Assembly: GCA_900755085.1 (NCBI GenBank)
Contig: CAAEFF010000141.1
Span: 1-13,737, forward strand
Source of the DNA: an uncultured Streptococcus sp.
GTDB lineage: Bacteria; Bacillota; Bacilli; Lactobacillales; Streptococcaceae
Length of the DNA stretch: 13,737 nucleotides
Direction: 5' to 3'
Shown here: piece by piece, positions 1 to 6,187 of the stretch
How the letters are laid out: each line of letters opens with the position of its first letter
Position numbering within the stretch: position 1 is the stretch's first letter
The notes under the pieces: generated by a model
Database searches by the model: none
What the model was told of the DNA's origin: nothing
Seen by the model: the letters and a program-made list of their open reading frames with translations, nothing else
Program-made: the position numbers and the translations under genes

Positions 1-208
1 TACTACTGCAAACGGCGTTGAAAAATTGACAACTCCTCCAAGCAATGTCTTGAAGTACACCTTGGCAGATGATTCTTGGATCGCTGTCCGCCCTTCAGGG
101 ACAGAACCAAAAATCAAATTCTACATTGCTACAGTTGGAACATCTGAAGCAGATGCCAAAGAAAAAATTGCGAATATCGAAGCAGAAATCAATGCTTTTG
201 TAGGCTAA
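1..208 (+). CDS. pgm: Phosphoglucomutase/phosphomannomutase family, C-terminal fragment (5' end outside window)
   Basis: The reading frame is open from the window's left edge (codons begin at base 2) to a TAA at 206-208, so only about 68 C-terminal residues are visible. They contain the motif [12 protein letters not shown], the phosphate-binding loop of the C-terminal domain in the alpha-D-phosphohexomutase superfamily. The family interconverts glucose-1-phosphate and glucose-6-phosphate, or the mannose equivalents, in the cytoplasm. A TTG at 26-28 is internal, because the open frame and family-like sequence continue upstream of it. The gene is followed at once by an intrinsic terminator, so it is probably transcribed separately from lac. 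The fragment cannot distinguish phosphoglucomutase from phosphomannomutase. The symbol pgm is the likelier choice for a streptococcus. Confidence 0.85.
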   Translation, partial: TTANGVEKLTTPPSNVLKYTLADDSWIAVRPSGTEPKIKFYIATVGTSEADAKEKIANIEAEINAFVG

Positions 209-218
209 AACATAAATT

Positions 219-254
219 AGAGCTGTTAGTTGAGTGTATCTAACGGCTCTTTTT
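219..254 (+). terminator. Intrinsic terminator after the phosphohexomutase gene
   Basis: An 11-bp stem pairs AGAGCTGTTAG (219-229) with CTAACGGCTCT (240-250), with one G-U pair and a 10-nt loop. It runs straight into TTTTT. It lies 10 bases after the stop codon and separates this gene from lacR. Confidence 0.88.
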
Positions 255-296
255 GTTTGAGTAAATGAATATGAAGTTTGTCATTTTATCAAAAAT

Positions 297-347
297 TGTT
301 TGTTTCAAACATAAAATGTAGATTTGAAATTCAAAAAGGAGTATAAT
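297..347 (+). promoter_or_regulatory. lacR promoter region with two small inverted repeats
   Basis: A consensus -10 box TATAAT sits at 342-347, 39 bases before the lacR start. No good -35 box is found at 17-bp spacing (TAGATT at 319-324). Two short perfect palindromes precede it: TGTTTG-ttt-CAAACA (297-311) and TTTGAA-a-TTCAAA (323-335). The second lies between the expected -35 and the -10. Palindromes built on TGTTT/AAACA are typical of DeoR-family operators, so LacR autoregulation is plausible but inferred. The poor -35 fits a weakly expressed regulator. Confidence 0.5.
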
Positions 348-386
348 GAGATGAAATAACAAAATAACTTGTGAAATAGGTAAAAA

Positions 387-1142
387 ATGAAAAAACATCA
401 ACGCTTGGTAGAAATAGAGAAATTAGTGAATCGAAGAGGAGTGATAACAGTTACTGAAATCGTTGAAATGATGAATGTATCAGATATGACGGTTAGAAGA
501 GATTTAGCTGAATTAGAAGAACAGGGACTGATCACTAGAATTCATGGTGGAGCACGAAGTAACCAACAACTGAAATATAGAGAAATCCCTCATGAAGAAA
601 AATTGTATCAACACATTGAAGCCAAAAGGAAAGTAGCATCCAAAGCAGCAAAAATGATTCAGGATGGAGAAACCATTTTCCTTGGACCTGGGACTTCTGT
701 TGAAATTTTAGCAGAAGAAATTCAAAATGAAGAGCTACGTGTCATCACCAATTGTCTCCCAATTTTCAATGAACTCTACAAGAAAAGTTCAGATACCTTT
801 AAAGTGATCCTTTTAGGAGGAGAGATGAGAGACTTGACACAGGCTTTTGTAGGTGAGATCACAAATGCCCTATTAGAACGGATGTATTACAATAAAATGT
901 TCTTTAGTGGAAATGGGATTAAAGATGGTCAAGTGATGACCTCCTCCTTCGAAGAAGCTTTCACTCAGCGCTTAGCAATTAACAAGTCTTCGGAAAGTTA
1001 TCTTTTGATGGATTCATCAAAAATCGGCAAGGAAGATTTTACCTCGATCTGTTCGCTCAGTGATGTGACAGCTGTGATTACAGATGTCTCTACCGACAAT
1101 GCTCACGAAGAGTTAGAAGTTTATACTCAAGTGATCGTTTAA
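387..1142 (+). CDS. lacR: Lactose phosphotransferase system repressor LacR (DeoR family)
   Basis: A 251-residue DeoR-type regulator. Residues 5-57 form the N-terminal helix-turn-helix, including the signature DMTVRRDLAELEEQGLI, followed by IHGGA. From about residue 75 the DeoR C-terminal sensor domain follows, with the phosphosugar-binding loop around FLGPGTSVEILAE. In streptococci and lactococci LacR represses the lac operon and is released by tagatose-6-phosphate, an intermediate made by the downstream genes. The length matches known LacR proteins. The ATG at 387 is preceded by a weak ribosome site (AATAGG, 375-380). The gene has its own -10 box and terminator, so it is not co-transcribed with lacA. 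DeoR paralogues such as FruR look alike, but the position directly upstream of lacABCD supports LacR. Confidence 0.93.
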   Translation: MKKHQRLVEIEKLVNRRGVITVTEIVEMMNVSDMTVRRDLAELEEQGLITRIHGGARSNQQLKYREIPHEEKLYQHIEAKRKVASKAAKMIQDGETIFLGPGTSVEILAEEIQNEELRVITNCLPIFNELYKKSSDTFKVILLGGEMRDLTQAFVGEITNALLERMYYNKMFFSGNGIKDGQVMTSSFEEAFTQRLAINKSSESYLLMDSSKIGKEDFTSICSLSDVTAVITDVSTDNAHEELEVYTQVIV

Positions 1143-1163
1143 AAATAAAATAATCGTAGCTAG

Positions 1164-1191
1164 AGTACGAAGGTCCCCTCTTCCTTGTACT
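1164..1191 (+). repeat. Small hairpin in the lacR 3' region
   Basis: AGTAC-g-AAGG (1164-1173) pairs with CCTTGTACT (1183-1191). The 9-bp stem has one bulged G and a C-rich loop. No T-run follows, so it is not a terminator by itself. It precedes the main lacR terminator and may protect the 3' end of the transcript. The role is unknown. Confidence 0.4.
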
Positions 1192-1204
1192 GGTGATTTG
1201 CTTG

Positions 1205-1256
1205 TAGTGTGGAATTAGAAGTGATTTTTTAAATCGTTCTGTTCCACACTATTTTT
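1205..1256 (+). terminator. lacR terminator (long hairpin)
   Basis: TAGTGTGGAA (1205-1214) pairs perfectly with TTCCACACTA (1242-1251). An inner stem pairs AGAA..GATTT with AAATC..TTCT, giving a nearly continuous long hairpin followed by TTTTT (1252-1256). It ends lacR transcription about 110 bases after the stop. Its T-run overlaps the left arm of the inverted repeat at 1254-1273. Confidence 0.87.
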
Positions 1257-1273
1257 GTTCATAAACGAACAAA
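1254..1273. promoter_or_regulatory. Candidate upstream LacR operator
   Basis: A perfect 7-bp inverted repeat, TTTGTTC-n6-GAACAAA. Its centre lies about 79 bp upstream of the centre of the second repeat, which surrounds the lacA -35 box. Two operators flanking the lac promoter region are the arrangement described for LacR in lactic cocci, and this spacing would allow looping. The operator role is inferred from position and from the resemblance of the two repeats (TTTGTT/AACAAA). Confidence 0.42.
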
Positions 1274-1329
1274 TGAAACCGCTGCCTAAAAACTAAACAA
1301 TTCATTTATGGCCAATTAAAGATAAAATC

Positions 1330-1355
1330 AAACAAAAAATGTTGACTTTTTGTTT
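1330..1355. promoter_or_regulatory. Candidate main LacR operator over the lacA -35 box
   Basis: A perfect 9-bp inverted repeat, AAACAAAAA (1330-1338) and TTTTTGTTT (1347-1355), is separated by 8 bases that hold most of the -35 hexamer TTGACT. A protein bound here would block RNA polymerase. It is the strongest repressor-site candidate in the window. Assignment to LacR is inference. Confidence 0.55.
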
Positions 1356-1370
1356 ATAATGGTGTATATT
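1342..1370 (+). promoter_or_regulatory. lacABCD promoter
   Basis: The -35 TTGACT (1342-1347) and -10 TATATT (1365-1370) are separated by exactly 17 bp, so transcription should start near 1377. A second TATAAT at 1355-1360 has no suitable -35. The leader to lacA is then close to 100 nt and contains hairpins. Confidence 0.75.
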
Positions 1371-1397
1371 ATAGATGTATGTAAAAAGTAACTTAAC

Positions 1398-1444
1398 ATG
1401 CTTTGCATCTGAGGTGCTTTTTTAACTGATCGCTCAATCGATCA
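1398..1444 (+). promoter_or_regulatory. lacA leader hairpins (possible attenuator)
   Basis: Two mutually exclusive hairpins share GCAT at 1405-1408. One is ATGC-ttt-GCAT (1398-1408). The other is GCATC-tga-GGTGC (1405-1417), which is followed by six T residues (1418-1423) and so resembles a weak intrinsic terminator. Just downstream is a perfect 6-bp inverted repeat, TGATCG-n6-CGATCA (1427-1444). No RAT consensus was found here, unlike upstream of lacT. A regulatory role is speculative because the 5-bp terminator-like stem is short. Confidence 0.35.
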
Positions 1445-1473
1445 ATCATAAATAAATTTTTGGAGGCATAGTA

Positions 1474-1899
1474 ATGGCTATTGTAATTGGTGCAGATGCA
1501 TCTGGAAAACGTTTAAAAGAACTTGTAAAAGACTTTTTAAACACTGAAGGATTTGAAGTAGTTGATGTAACTGCAGATGGTCAAGATTTTGTTGACGTCA
1601 CTTTGGCAGTTGCAAAAGAAGTGAATACAGCTGATGACAATTTGGGTATTGTAATCGATGCCTATGGAGCTGGTCCATTCATGGTTGCTACTAAGATCAA
1701 AGGAATGGTTGCTGCTGAAGTTTCTGATGAACGTTCTGCATATATGACTCGTGGACACAACAACTCTCGTATGATTACTATGGGTGCTGAAATCGTTGGT
1801 GATGAATTAGCTAAAAACATCGTTAAAGGTTTCGTAAACGGTAAATACGATGGTGGTCGTCACCAAATTCGTGTAGATATGCTTAATAAAATGTGCTAG
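1474..1899 (+). CDS. lacA: Galactose-6-phosphate isomerase subunit LacA
   Basis: A 141-residue member of the RpiB/LacAB sugar isomerase family. With LacB it forms the enzyme that converts D-galactose-6-phosphate to D-tagatose-6-phosphate in the cytoplasm. The N-terminus [18 protein letters not shown] is typical of LacA, and the C-terminus ends in VDMLNKMC. Where LacB has the catalytic CGTG loop, this protein has DAYGAGPF (residues 62-69), the usual LacA variant, so LacB supplies the catalytic cysteine. ATG at 1474 has a strong GGAGG (1462-1466) 7 bases upstream. The length is normal. It is the first gene of lacABCD, with lacB 18 bases downstream. Confidence 0.96.
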   Translation: MAIVIGADASGKRLKELVKDFLNTEGFEVVDVTADGQDFVDVTLAVAKEVNTADDNLGIVIDAYGAGPFMVATKIKGMVAAEVSDERSAYMTRGHNNSRMITMGAEIVGDELAKNIVKGFVNGKYDGGRHQIRVDMLNKMC

Positions 1900-1917
1900 G
1901 AAAGAGGAAAGAAAAAA

Positions 1918-2433
1918 ATGAAAATTGCAATTGGTTGTGACCATATCGTTACAAATGAAAAAATGGCTGTTTCAGAATTTTTGAAATCAAAAGGTTATGA
2001 AGTACTTGACTTTGGTACATATGACCATGTCCGCACACACTACCCAATCTTTGGTAAAAAAGTTGGTGAAGCTGTAGCTAGCGGTCAAGCAGATCTTGGT
2101 GTATGTATCTGTGGTACTGGTGTTGGTATCAACAATGCGGTTAACAAAGTTCCTGGTATCCGTTCTGCATTGGTTCGCGATATGACTTCTGCTCTTTATG
2201 CTAAAGAACAATTGAACGCGAACGTTATCGGTTTTGGTGGTAAGATCACTGGTGAATTGTTGATGTGCGATATCATCGAAGCATTCATCCACGCTGAATA
2301 CAAACCAACTGAAGAAAACAAAAAATTGATTGCAAAAATCCAACATGTTGAAACCCATAATGCTCACCAAGCAGATGCAGACTTCTTTACTGAATTTCTT
2401 GAAAAATGGGATCGCGGTGAATATCACGATTAA
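1918..2433 (+). CDS. lacB: Galactose-6-phosphate isomerase subunit LacB
   Basis: The 171-residue partner of LacA in the RpiB family. The active-site loop [11 protein letters not shown] begins at residue 63, with Cys65 as the expected catalytic residue. The basic stretch IRSALVRD (81-88) is the usual phosphate-binding region. The C-terminus is longer than in RpiB (about 25 extra residues), as is usual for LacB. The heterodimeric enzyme turns galactose-6-phosphate into tagatose-6-phosphate. AGAGG lies about 10 bases before the ATG. The lacB stop codon overlaps the lacC ribosome site, so translation of the two is probably coupled. Confidence 0.96.
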   Translation: MKIAIGCDHIVTNEKMAVSEFLKSKGYEVLDFGTYDHVRTHYPIFGKKVGEAVASGQADLGVCICGTGVGINNAVNKVPGIRSALVRDMTSALYAKEQLNANVIGFGGKITGELLMCDIIEAFIHAEYKPTEENKKLIAKIQHVETHNAHQADADFFTEFLEKWDRGEYHD

Positions 2434-2443
2434 GGGGTAGAAT

Positions 2444-3373
2444 ATGATTCTAACGGTAACTTTGAATCCATCTATTGATATTTCTTATCCACTAGAAAAA
2501 TTGAACTTGGATACCGTCAATCGTGTATCTGAAGTTTCTAAAACAGCTGGTGGGAAAGGTCTTAATGTTACACGTGTCCTTTCAGAAAGTGGAGACCAAG
2601 TAGTAGCGACAGGTTTTGTCGGTGGTACAAATGGTCAATTTTTGAAAGAGCATTTGCCAGCAGGAGTTCAGGCAGCATTCTTTGATATCGATGGTGATAC
2701 ACGGAATTGTATCGCGATTCTACATGAAGGGAATCAGACAGAAATCCTGGAAGCAGGACCTGAAATTAGTAACTCTGAGTCAGAAGGATTCTTAAGCCAT
2801 TTTGAAGGATTGATGAAAGATTCAAATGTTATTGCTATTTCTGGTAGTCTCCCAGCTGGCTTGTCTACAGATTACTATGCAAAACTGATTGAAATCTCAC
2901 AAAAGTATCAACGCAAGGTTGTACTAGATTCATCTGGAAAATCTCTAGAAGCAGTTTTGAAATCTAGCTTCAAGCCAACTGTTATCAAACCAAACAATGA
3001 AGAACTTTCTCAACTTTTGGGTAAAGAAGTAACAGAAGATCTTTCAGATTTGAAAGAAGTGTTAACAGATCCATTGTTTGATGGCATTGAATGGATTATC
3101 GTCTCACTTGGAGGCGACGGTGCATTTGCCAAGCATCAAAACACTTTCTACAAAGTGGATATTCCTAAAATTGAAGTAGTCAATCCGGTTGGTTCTGGAG
3201 ATTCCACGGTTGCTGGAATTTCATCAGCTCTCAATAGTCAAAAAAATGACGAAGAATTGTTGAAACACGCAATGGTATTGGGAATGCTTAATGCACAGGA
3301 AAAAATGACCGGCCATGTGAATATGGACAACTACGATCAACTATATAAAGAAATTAAAGTAAAAGAGGTATAA
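2444..3373 (+). CDS. lacC: Tagatose-6-phosphate kinase LacC (PfkB family)
   Basis: A 309-residue ribokinase/PfkB-family kinase that phosphorylates tagatose-6-phosphate to tagatose-1,6-bisphosphate with ATP. Signatures are the substrate-binding AGGKGLN (35-41) and the C-terminal [12 protein letters not shown] (247-258), in which Asp253 is the catalytic base and the glycines form the anion hole. The family's SGSLPAG motif is at 133-139, and KPNNEEL at 182-188 is also typical. Start ATG 2444 uses AAGGGG (2432-2437), which overlaps the end of lacB. Only 2 bases separate it from lacD. 1-Phosphofructokinase is a close paralogue, but the operon context decides. Confidence 0.95.
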   Translation: MILTVTLNPSIDISYPLEKLNLDTVNRVSEVSKTAGGKGLNVTRVLSESGDQVVATGFVGGTNGQFLKEHLPAGVQAAFFDIDGDTRNCIAILHEGNQTEILEAGPEISNSESEGFLSHFEGLMKDSNVIAISGSLPAGLSTDYYAKLIEISQKYQRKVVLDSSGKSLEAVLKSSFKPTVIKPNNEELSQLLGKEVTEDLSDLKEVLTDPLFDGIEWIIVSLGGDGAFAKHQNTFYKVDIPKIEVVNPVGSGDSTVAGISSALNSQKNDEELLKHAMVLGMLNAQEKMTGHVNMDNYDQLYKEIKVKEV

Positions 3374-3375
3374 AA

Positions 3376-4356
3376 ATGGCGCTTACAGCACAAAAACGTA
3401 AATCATTAGAAAAACTTTCAGACGAAAATGGAATCATCTCAGCTTTGGCATTCGACCAACGTGGTGCCTTGAAACGCTTGATGGGTCAATACCAAGATGC
3501 TGAACCAACTGTAGCTCAAATGGAAGAATTGAAAGTTCTTGTAGCAGATGAATTGACAAAATATGCTTCATCTATGCTTCTTGACCCTGAATATGGACTT
3601 CCTGCTACTAAAGCTTTGGACAAAAATGCTGGACTTCTTCTTGCCTATGAAAAAACAGGATACGATACTTCAAGCACAAAACGTTTGCCTGACTGCTTGG
3701 ATGTATGGTCTGCAAAACGTATCAAAGAACAAGGTGCAGATGCCGTTAAATTCTTGCTTTACTACGATGTAGATAGTGCAGATGAATTGAACCAACAAAA
3801 ACAAGCTTACATCGAACGTGTAGGTTCTGAATGTGTGGCTGAAGATATCCCATTCTTCTTAGAAATCTTGGCTTACGATGAAAAGAATGCTGACACAGGT
3901 TCTGTAGAATTTGCTAAAGAAAAACCACGTAAAGTTATTGAAGCAATGAAAGTATTCTCAAACCCACGCTTCAATATCGATGTATTGAAAGTTGAAGTTC
4001 CTGTAAACATGAAATATGTTGAAGGATTTGCTGAAGGTGAAGTGGTTTACAGCCGTGAAGAAGCAGCTGCTTACTTCAAAGCACAAGACGAAGCTACAAA
4101 CCTTCCATACATCTACTTAAGTGCTGGTGTATCAGCTAAATTGTTCCAAGAAACTCTTGAATTTGCTCACAATTCAGGTGCAAACTTCAACGGTGTACTT
4201 TGTGGACGTGCAACTTGGGCTGGATCTGTTCAATCTTATGTTGAAAAAGGCGAAGAAGCAGCTCGCGAATGGTTGCGTACAACAGGATTCCAAAACATTG
4301 ATGAATTGAACAAAGTTCTTCAACAAACTGCTACTTCTTGGAAAGAAAGAGTTTAA
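3376..4356 (+). CDS. lacD: Tagatose-1,6-bisphosphate aldolase LacD
   Basis: A 326-residue class I (Schiff-base) aldolase that cleaves tagatose-1,6-bisphosphate into dihydroxyacetone phosphate and glyceraldehyde-3-phosphate. Lys205 in DVLKVEVPV is the expected Schiff-base lysine, and Lys125 in [11 protein letters not shown] is the second conserved active-site lysine. The length is standard. The ribosome site AGAGG (3364-3368) lies inside the end of lacC, 7 bases before the ATG. In Streptococcus pyogenes one LacD copy (LacD.1) has become a metabolic regulator. This copy sits in a complete lac operon, so the catabolic role is the natural reading. A terminator about 100 bases downstream closes the lacABCD unit. 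Confidence 0.96.
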   Translation: MALTAQKRKSLEKLSDENGIISALAFDQRGALKRLMGQYQDAEPTVAQMEELKVLVADELTKYASSMLLDPEYGLPATKALDKNAGLLLAYEKTGYDTSSTKRLPDCLDVWSAKRIKEQGADAVKFLLYYDVDSADELNQQKQAYIERVGSECVAEDIPFFLEILAYDEKNADTGSVEFAKEKPRKVIEAMKVFSNPRFNIDVLKVEVPVNMKYVEGFAEGEVVYSREEAAAYFKAQDEATNLPYIYLSAGVSAKLFQETLEFAHNSGANFNGVLCGRATWAGSVQSYVEKGEEAAREWLRTTGFQNIDELNKVLQQTATSWKERV

Positions 4357-4396
4357 TCGACGAACTTTCTAAAACAAGTTCAACGTAACCTCCTGA

Positions 4397-4439
4397 TGAA
4401 GTCCAATCTCATTAAACTGGATTGGGCTTCAATTGAGAT
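4397..4439 (+). repeat. Inverted repeat after lacD with an alternative fold
   Basis: TGAAGTCCAATC (4397-4408) pairs with GATTGGGCTTCA (4420-4431) in a 12-bp stem with one G-U pair. No T-run follows. An alternative pairing of ATCTCA (4406-4411) with TGAGAT (4434-4439) would exclude the first. It could stabilise the 3' end of the lacABCD mRNA. Confidence 0.5.
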
Positions 4440-4452
4440 GAAATTGAATAGG

Positions 4453-4500
4453 AACCCTTGGTAGATAGATGTCATTGTCTGTTTTCCAAGGGTTTTTGTT
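4453..4500 (+). terminator. lacABCD intrinsic terminator
   Basis: AACCCTTGG (4453-4461) pairs perfectly with CCAAGGGTT (4486-4494), with two further G-U pairs possible at the base. The right arm runs into TTTTTGTTT. It lies about 100 bases after lacD and about 290 bases upstream of a second promoter, so the lac cluster is probably read as two transcription units, with or without read-through. Confidence 0.8.
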
Positions 4501-4557
4501 TATTCAAAAAAGGGACTTATTCCTAGTTTTAGAGGATATTCGTATGCTCTTCTAGAT

Positions 4558-4605
4558 AAAGTATAAAAGAGAGTTGCCCTCGGAATAAATTCTCTCTTTT
4601 ACTTT
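4558..4605. repeat. Imperfect long inverted repeat in the lacD-lacT gap
   Basis: AAAGT-at-AAAAGAGAG (4558-4573) pairs with CTCTCTTTTACTTT (4592-4605), giving a 14-bp stem with a 2-nt bulge and an 18-nt loop. It is followed by GGAAAATAG, not by a T-run. The function is unknown. It may be a structured RNA element or the remains of an older terminator. Confidence 0.45.
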
Positions 4606-4732
4606 GGAAAATAGTAGTTAATGAAGAAGAATAGATAGTGGCTGAGGGTGTTCTTTTTATATTTCTATTATTTTTTTAGAGTGGACCCCCTTCATTACAA
4701 AACCCTGAATGTAGACATGTAAACAAGAATCG

Positions 4733-4747
4733 TGTTTGAAATAAACA
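4733..4747. promoter_or_regulatory. Candidate LacR-type operator upstream of the lacT promoter
   Basis: A perfect inverted repeat TGTTT-gaaat-AAACA, centred about 50 bp upstream of the lacT -35 box. It shares the TGTTT/AAACA core with the repeats near the lacR and lacA promoters. This suggests, without proof, that the second transcription unit is also under LacR. Confidence 0.35.
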
Positions 4748-4778
4748 AAATTTTAGAAAAAATAGCAAAAAAAGAATC

Positions 4779-4792
4779 AGAAAGGGTTTACA
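4779..4792. promoter_or_regulatory. Candidate cre (CcpA) site overlapping the lacT -35 box
   Basis: AGAAAGGGTTTACA matches the catabolite-responsive element consensus TGWNANCGNTNWCA at 12 of 14 positions. The first T is A, and the central C is G. Its right end is the -35 hexamer TTTACA itself, so a bound CcpA would repress. The loss of the central CG lowers confidence. Confidence 0.35.
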
Positions 4793-4815
4793 AAAACATT
4801 TTTAAATGTTATAAT
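4787..4815 (+). promoter_or_regulatory. lacT-FEGX promoter (extended -10)
   Basis: The -35 TTTACA (4787-4792), a 17-bp spacer and a consensus -10 TATAAT (4810-4815) preceded by TGt (4807-4809) make this the best-looking promoter in the window. Transcription should begin near 4822, about 16 nt before the antiterminator element. Confidence 0.85.
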
Positions 4816-4837
4816 GAAAACATAGTTTGAATAGGGT

Positions 4838-4868
4838 GGATCGTAACTGAGTCATATTAGGCGAGACT
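4838..4868 (+). promoter_or_regulatory. Ribonucleic antiterminator (RAT) for LacT
   Basis: GGATCGTAACTG (4838-4849), a 9-nt middle and AGGCGAGACT (4859-4868) match the RAT recognised by BglG/SacY/LicT-type proteins, whose typical form is GGnTTGTTACTG-n7-AGGCAAGACC. Here the middle segment is about 2 nt longer. The 3' end overlaps the first bases of the terminator's left arm (4866), so protein-stabilised RAT and terminator cannot form together. LacT, encoded just downstream, is the obvious ligand. Confidence 0.85.
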
Positions 4869-4935
4869 GCAAATGAATTCGGGAGTAGTAGTATTCTGTT
4901 TTCCCAGCTCGTTTGTGGTCTTTTTGCAGTTTTTT
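4866..4935 (+). terminator. RAT-controlled leader terminator upstream of lacT
   Basis: ACTGCAAA (4866-4873) pairs with TTTGCAGT (4923-4930), followed by six T (4930-4935). The 49-nt loop contains a small inner stem, GGGA (4881-4884) with TCCC (4902-4905). Because the left arm overlaps the RAT, this is a conditional terminator relieved by active LacT. It lies wholly upstream of the true lacT start. Confidence 0.82.
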
Positions 4936-4992
4936 CTGTGTTCTGCCATTCTACCAGTTCGGTTCATAATAAAGTGGAAAGGGGGAGTTGCA

Positions 4993-5826
4993 GTGTATCG
5001 GATCGTAAGCCCGATTAATAATAATATAGCTCTGGTGAAAGATGAAAGTCAAAGAGAGTTAATTGTTACAGGTAAAGGGATTGTTTTCCAAAAGAAAAAA
5101 GGTGACATTATTGCTTCAAGCCTGGTGGACAAGGTCTTTCGTTTAAATACGGAAGAGTCCAAAGAAAACTTTTTAGCTCTTTTAAAAGATGTACCACTGG
5201 ACTTTATTACGGTAACTTATGATGTGATAGACACATTAACCCTGAAGTACAACTATCCGGTGCAGGATTATTTATATGTAACTCTAACTGATCACATTTA
5301 TTGTACCTACCAGTCTATTCAAACAGGTAACTACCAAAGCAGTAAGTTACCAGATGTTTCAAGAGAGTATCCAATTGAATACAAAATTGGTGCTGAGGCT
5401 CTGTCCATTTTCAAATCGAAACTACTCGATCGTTTTCCAGATGAAGAACTTGGAAGAATTGCTATTCACTTTATAAATGCGAGACGTGATGGAGAAGTAG
5501 CTCCATCAGTTGAGATTAGCCGAACCAAACATATTCTTGACTTAGTCAAGCAGGAGTTGGCTCGAAACCATATCGAACGAACTTCCCTAAATAGCAATTT
5601 TTATGACCGCTTTATGGTCCATCTAAGTTATTTTTTGGATTATATCGATCGATCCAGAAAGGACAATACCTCTTTACTTGGAATGGAAGAACATCTAAAG
5701 ATTTCATATCCTGAGGCTTTTGAAATAGGAAATCGAATCTATGATGTGATTGCAAGAGAAACGGGTGTGGATTTATTCCACAGTGAACGCATTTACATTG
5801 TGTTACACATTCAACGTCTCTTGTAA
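4993..5826 (+). CDS. lacT: Transcriptional antiterminator LacT (BglG family)
   Basis: A 277-residue BglG/LicT-type antiterminator. Residues 1-56 are the RNA-binding CAT domain (MYRIVSPINNNIALV and GKGIVFQKKKGD). PRD1 (about 65-170) carries His101 in LTDHI and His159 in AIHFINA. PRD2 (about 171-277) carries His210 in FMVHLSYF and His272 in VLHIQRL. In this family PTS-dependent phosphorylation of PRD1 inactivates the protein and HPr phosphorylation of PRD2 activates it, so LacF/LacE would report lactose supply. I choose the GTG at 4993. It follows GGGGGAG (4981-4987) by 5 bases, puts YRIVSPINNN at the N-terminus as in LicT, and gives the family's length. An in-frame extension back to 4873 would begin inside the leader terminator. 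lacF lies 43 bases downstream. Confidence 0.93.
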   Translation: MYRIVSPINNNIALVKDESQRELIVTGKGIVFQKKKGDIIASSLVDKVFRLNTEESKENFLALLKDVPLDFITVTYDVIDTLTLKYNYPVQDYLYVTLTDHIYCTYQSIQTGNYQSSKLPDVSREYPIEYKIGAEALSIFKSKLLDRFPDEELGRIAIHFINARRDGEVAPSVEISRTKHILDLVKQELARNHIERTSLNSNFYDRFMVHLSYFLDYIDRSRKDNTSLLGMEEHLKISYPEAFEIGNRIYDVIARETGVDLFHSERIYIVLHIQRLL

Positions 5827-5869
5827 AAATTAGTTTGCTCTATCATTAAATTTATAAGGAGGAAATATT

Positions 5870-6187
5870 ATGAATAGAGAAGAAGTCCAATTGTTGGGTT
5901 TTGAGATCGTGGCTTATGCTGGCGACGCTCGCTCAAAATTACTTGAAGCTTTAAAACAAGCTGAAGCTGGCGATTTTGCTAAAGCAGAAGCTCTTGTTGA
6001 AGAAGCAGGTGGTTGCATTGCTGAAGCTCACAAAGCGCAAACATCTATGCTTACTCAAGAAGCATCTGGAGCAGAAATTCCTTACAGCATCACCATGATG
6101 CATGGACAGGACCACTTGATGACAACCATCTTGTTAAAAGATGTGATTCATCATCTCATCGAATTATATAAAAGGGGAGCTAAATAA
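5870..6187 (+). CDS. lacF: Lactose-specific PTS enzyme IIA (LacF)
   Basis: A 105-residue soluble IIA of the PTS lactose/cellobiose family, which acts as a trimer of three-helix bundles. It passes phosphate from HPr to the IIB domain of LacE. His78 in [10 protein letters not shown] is the expected phosphorylated residue, and Asp81 is the conserved metal-binding residue of the trimer. [10 protein letters not shown] (51-60) is also typical. AAGGAGG (5856-5862) lies 7 bases before the ATG. It is among the strongest ribosome sites here. The stop overlaps the lacE start by one base (TAATG), so translation is probably coupled. Confidence 0.96.
   Translation: MNREEVQLLGFEIVAYAGDARSKLLEALKQAEAGDFAKAEALVEEAGGCIAEAHKAQTSMLTQEASGAEIPYSITMMHGQDHLMTTILLKDVIHHLIELYKRGAK

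Noticed and set aside
1379..1393. cre-like ATGTAAAAAGTAACT near the lacA transcription start
   Set aside because: It matches the outer positions of the CcpA consensus but lacks both bases of the central CG, so I do not call it.
1398..1412. Leader peptide of four codons (ATG CTT TGC ATC TGA) before lacA
   Set aside because: There is no ribosome site and no run of codons that would couple translation to attenuation.
1987..2427. Long minus-strand open frames opposite lacA, lacB, lacE and lacG
   Set aside because: These are shadows of well-supported genes. They lack ribosome sites and family motifs.
4873..4992. N-terminal extension of LacT by 40 residues, hydrophobic, resembling a signal anchor
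   Set aside because: The extension is the leader terminator read as protein. LicT-type proteins start at the CAT domain, and the GTG at 4993 has a strong ribosome site at correct spacing.
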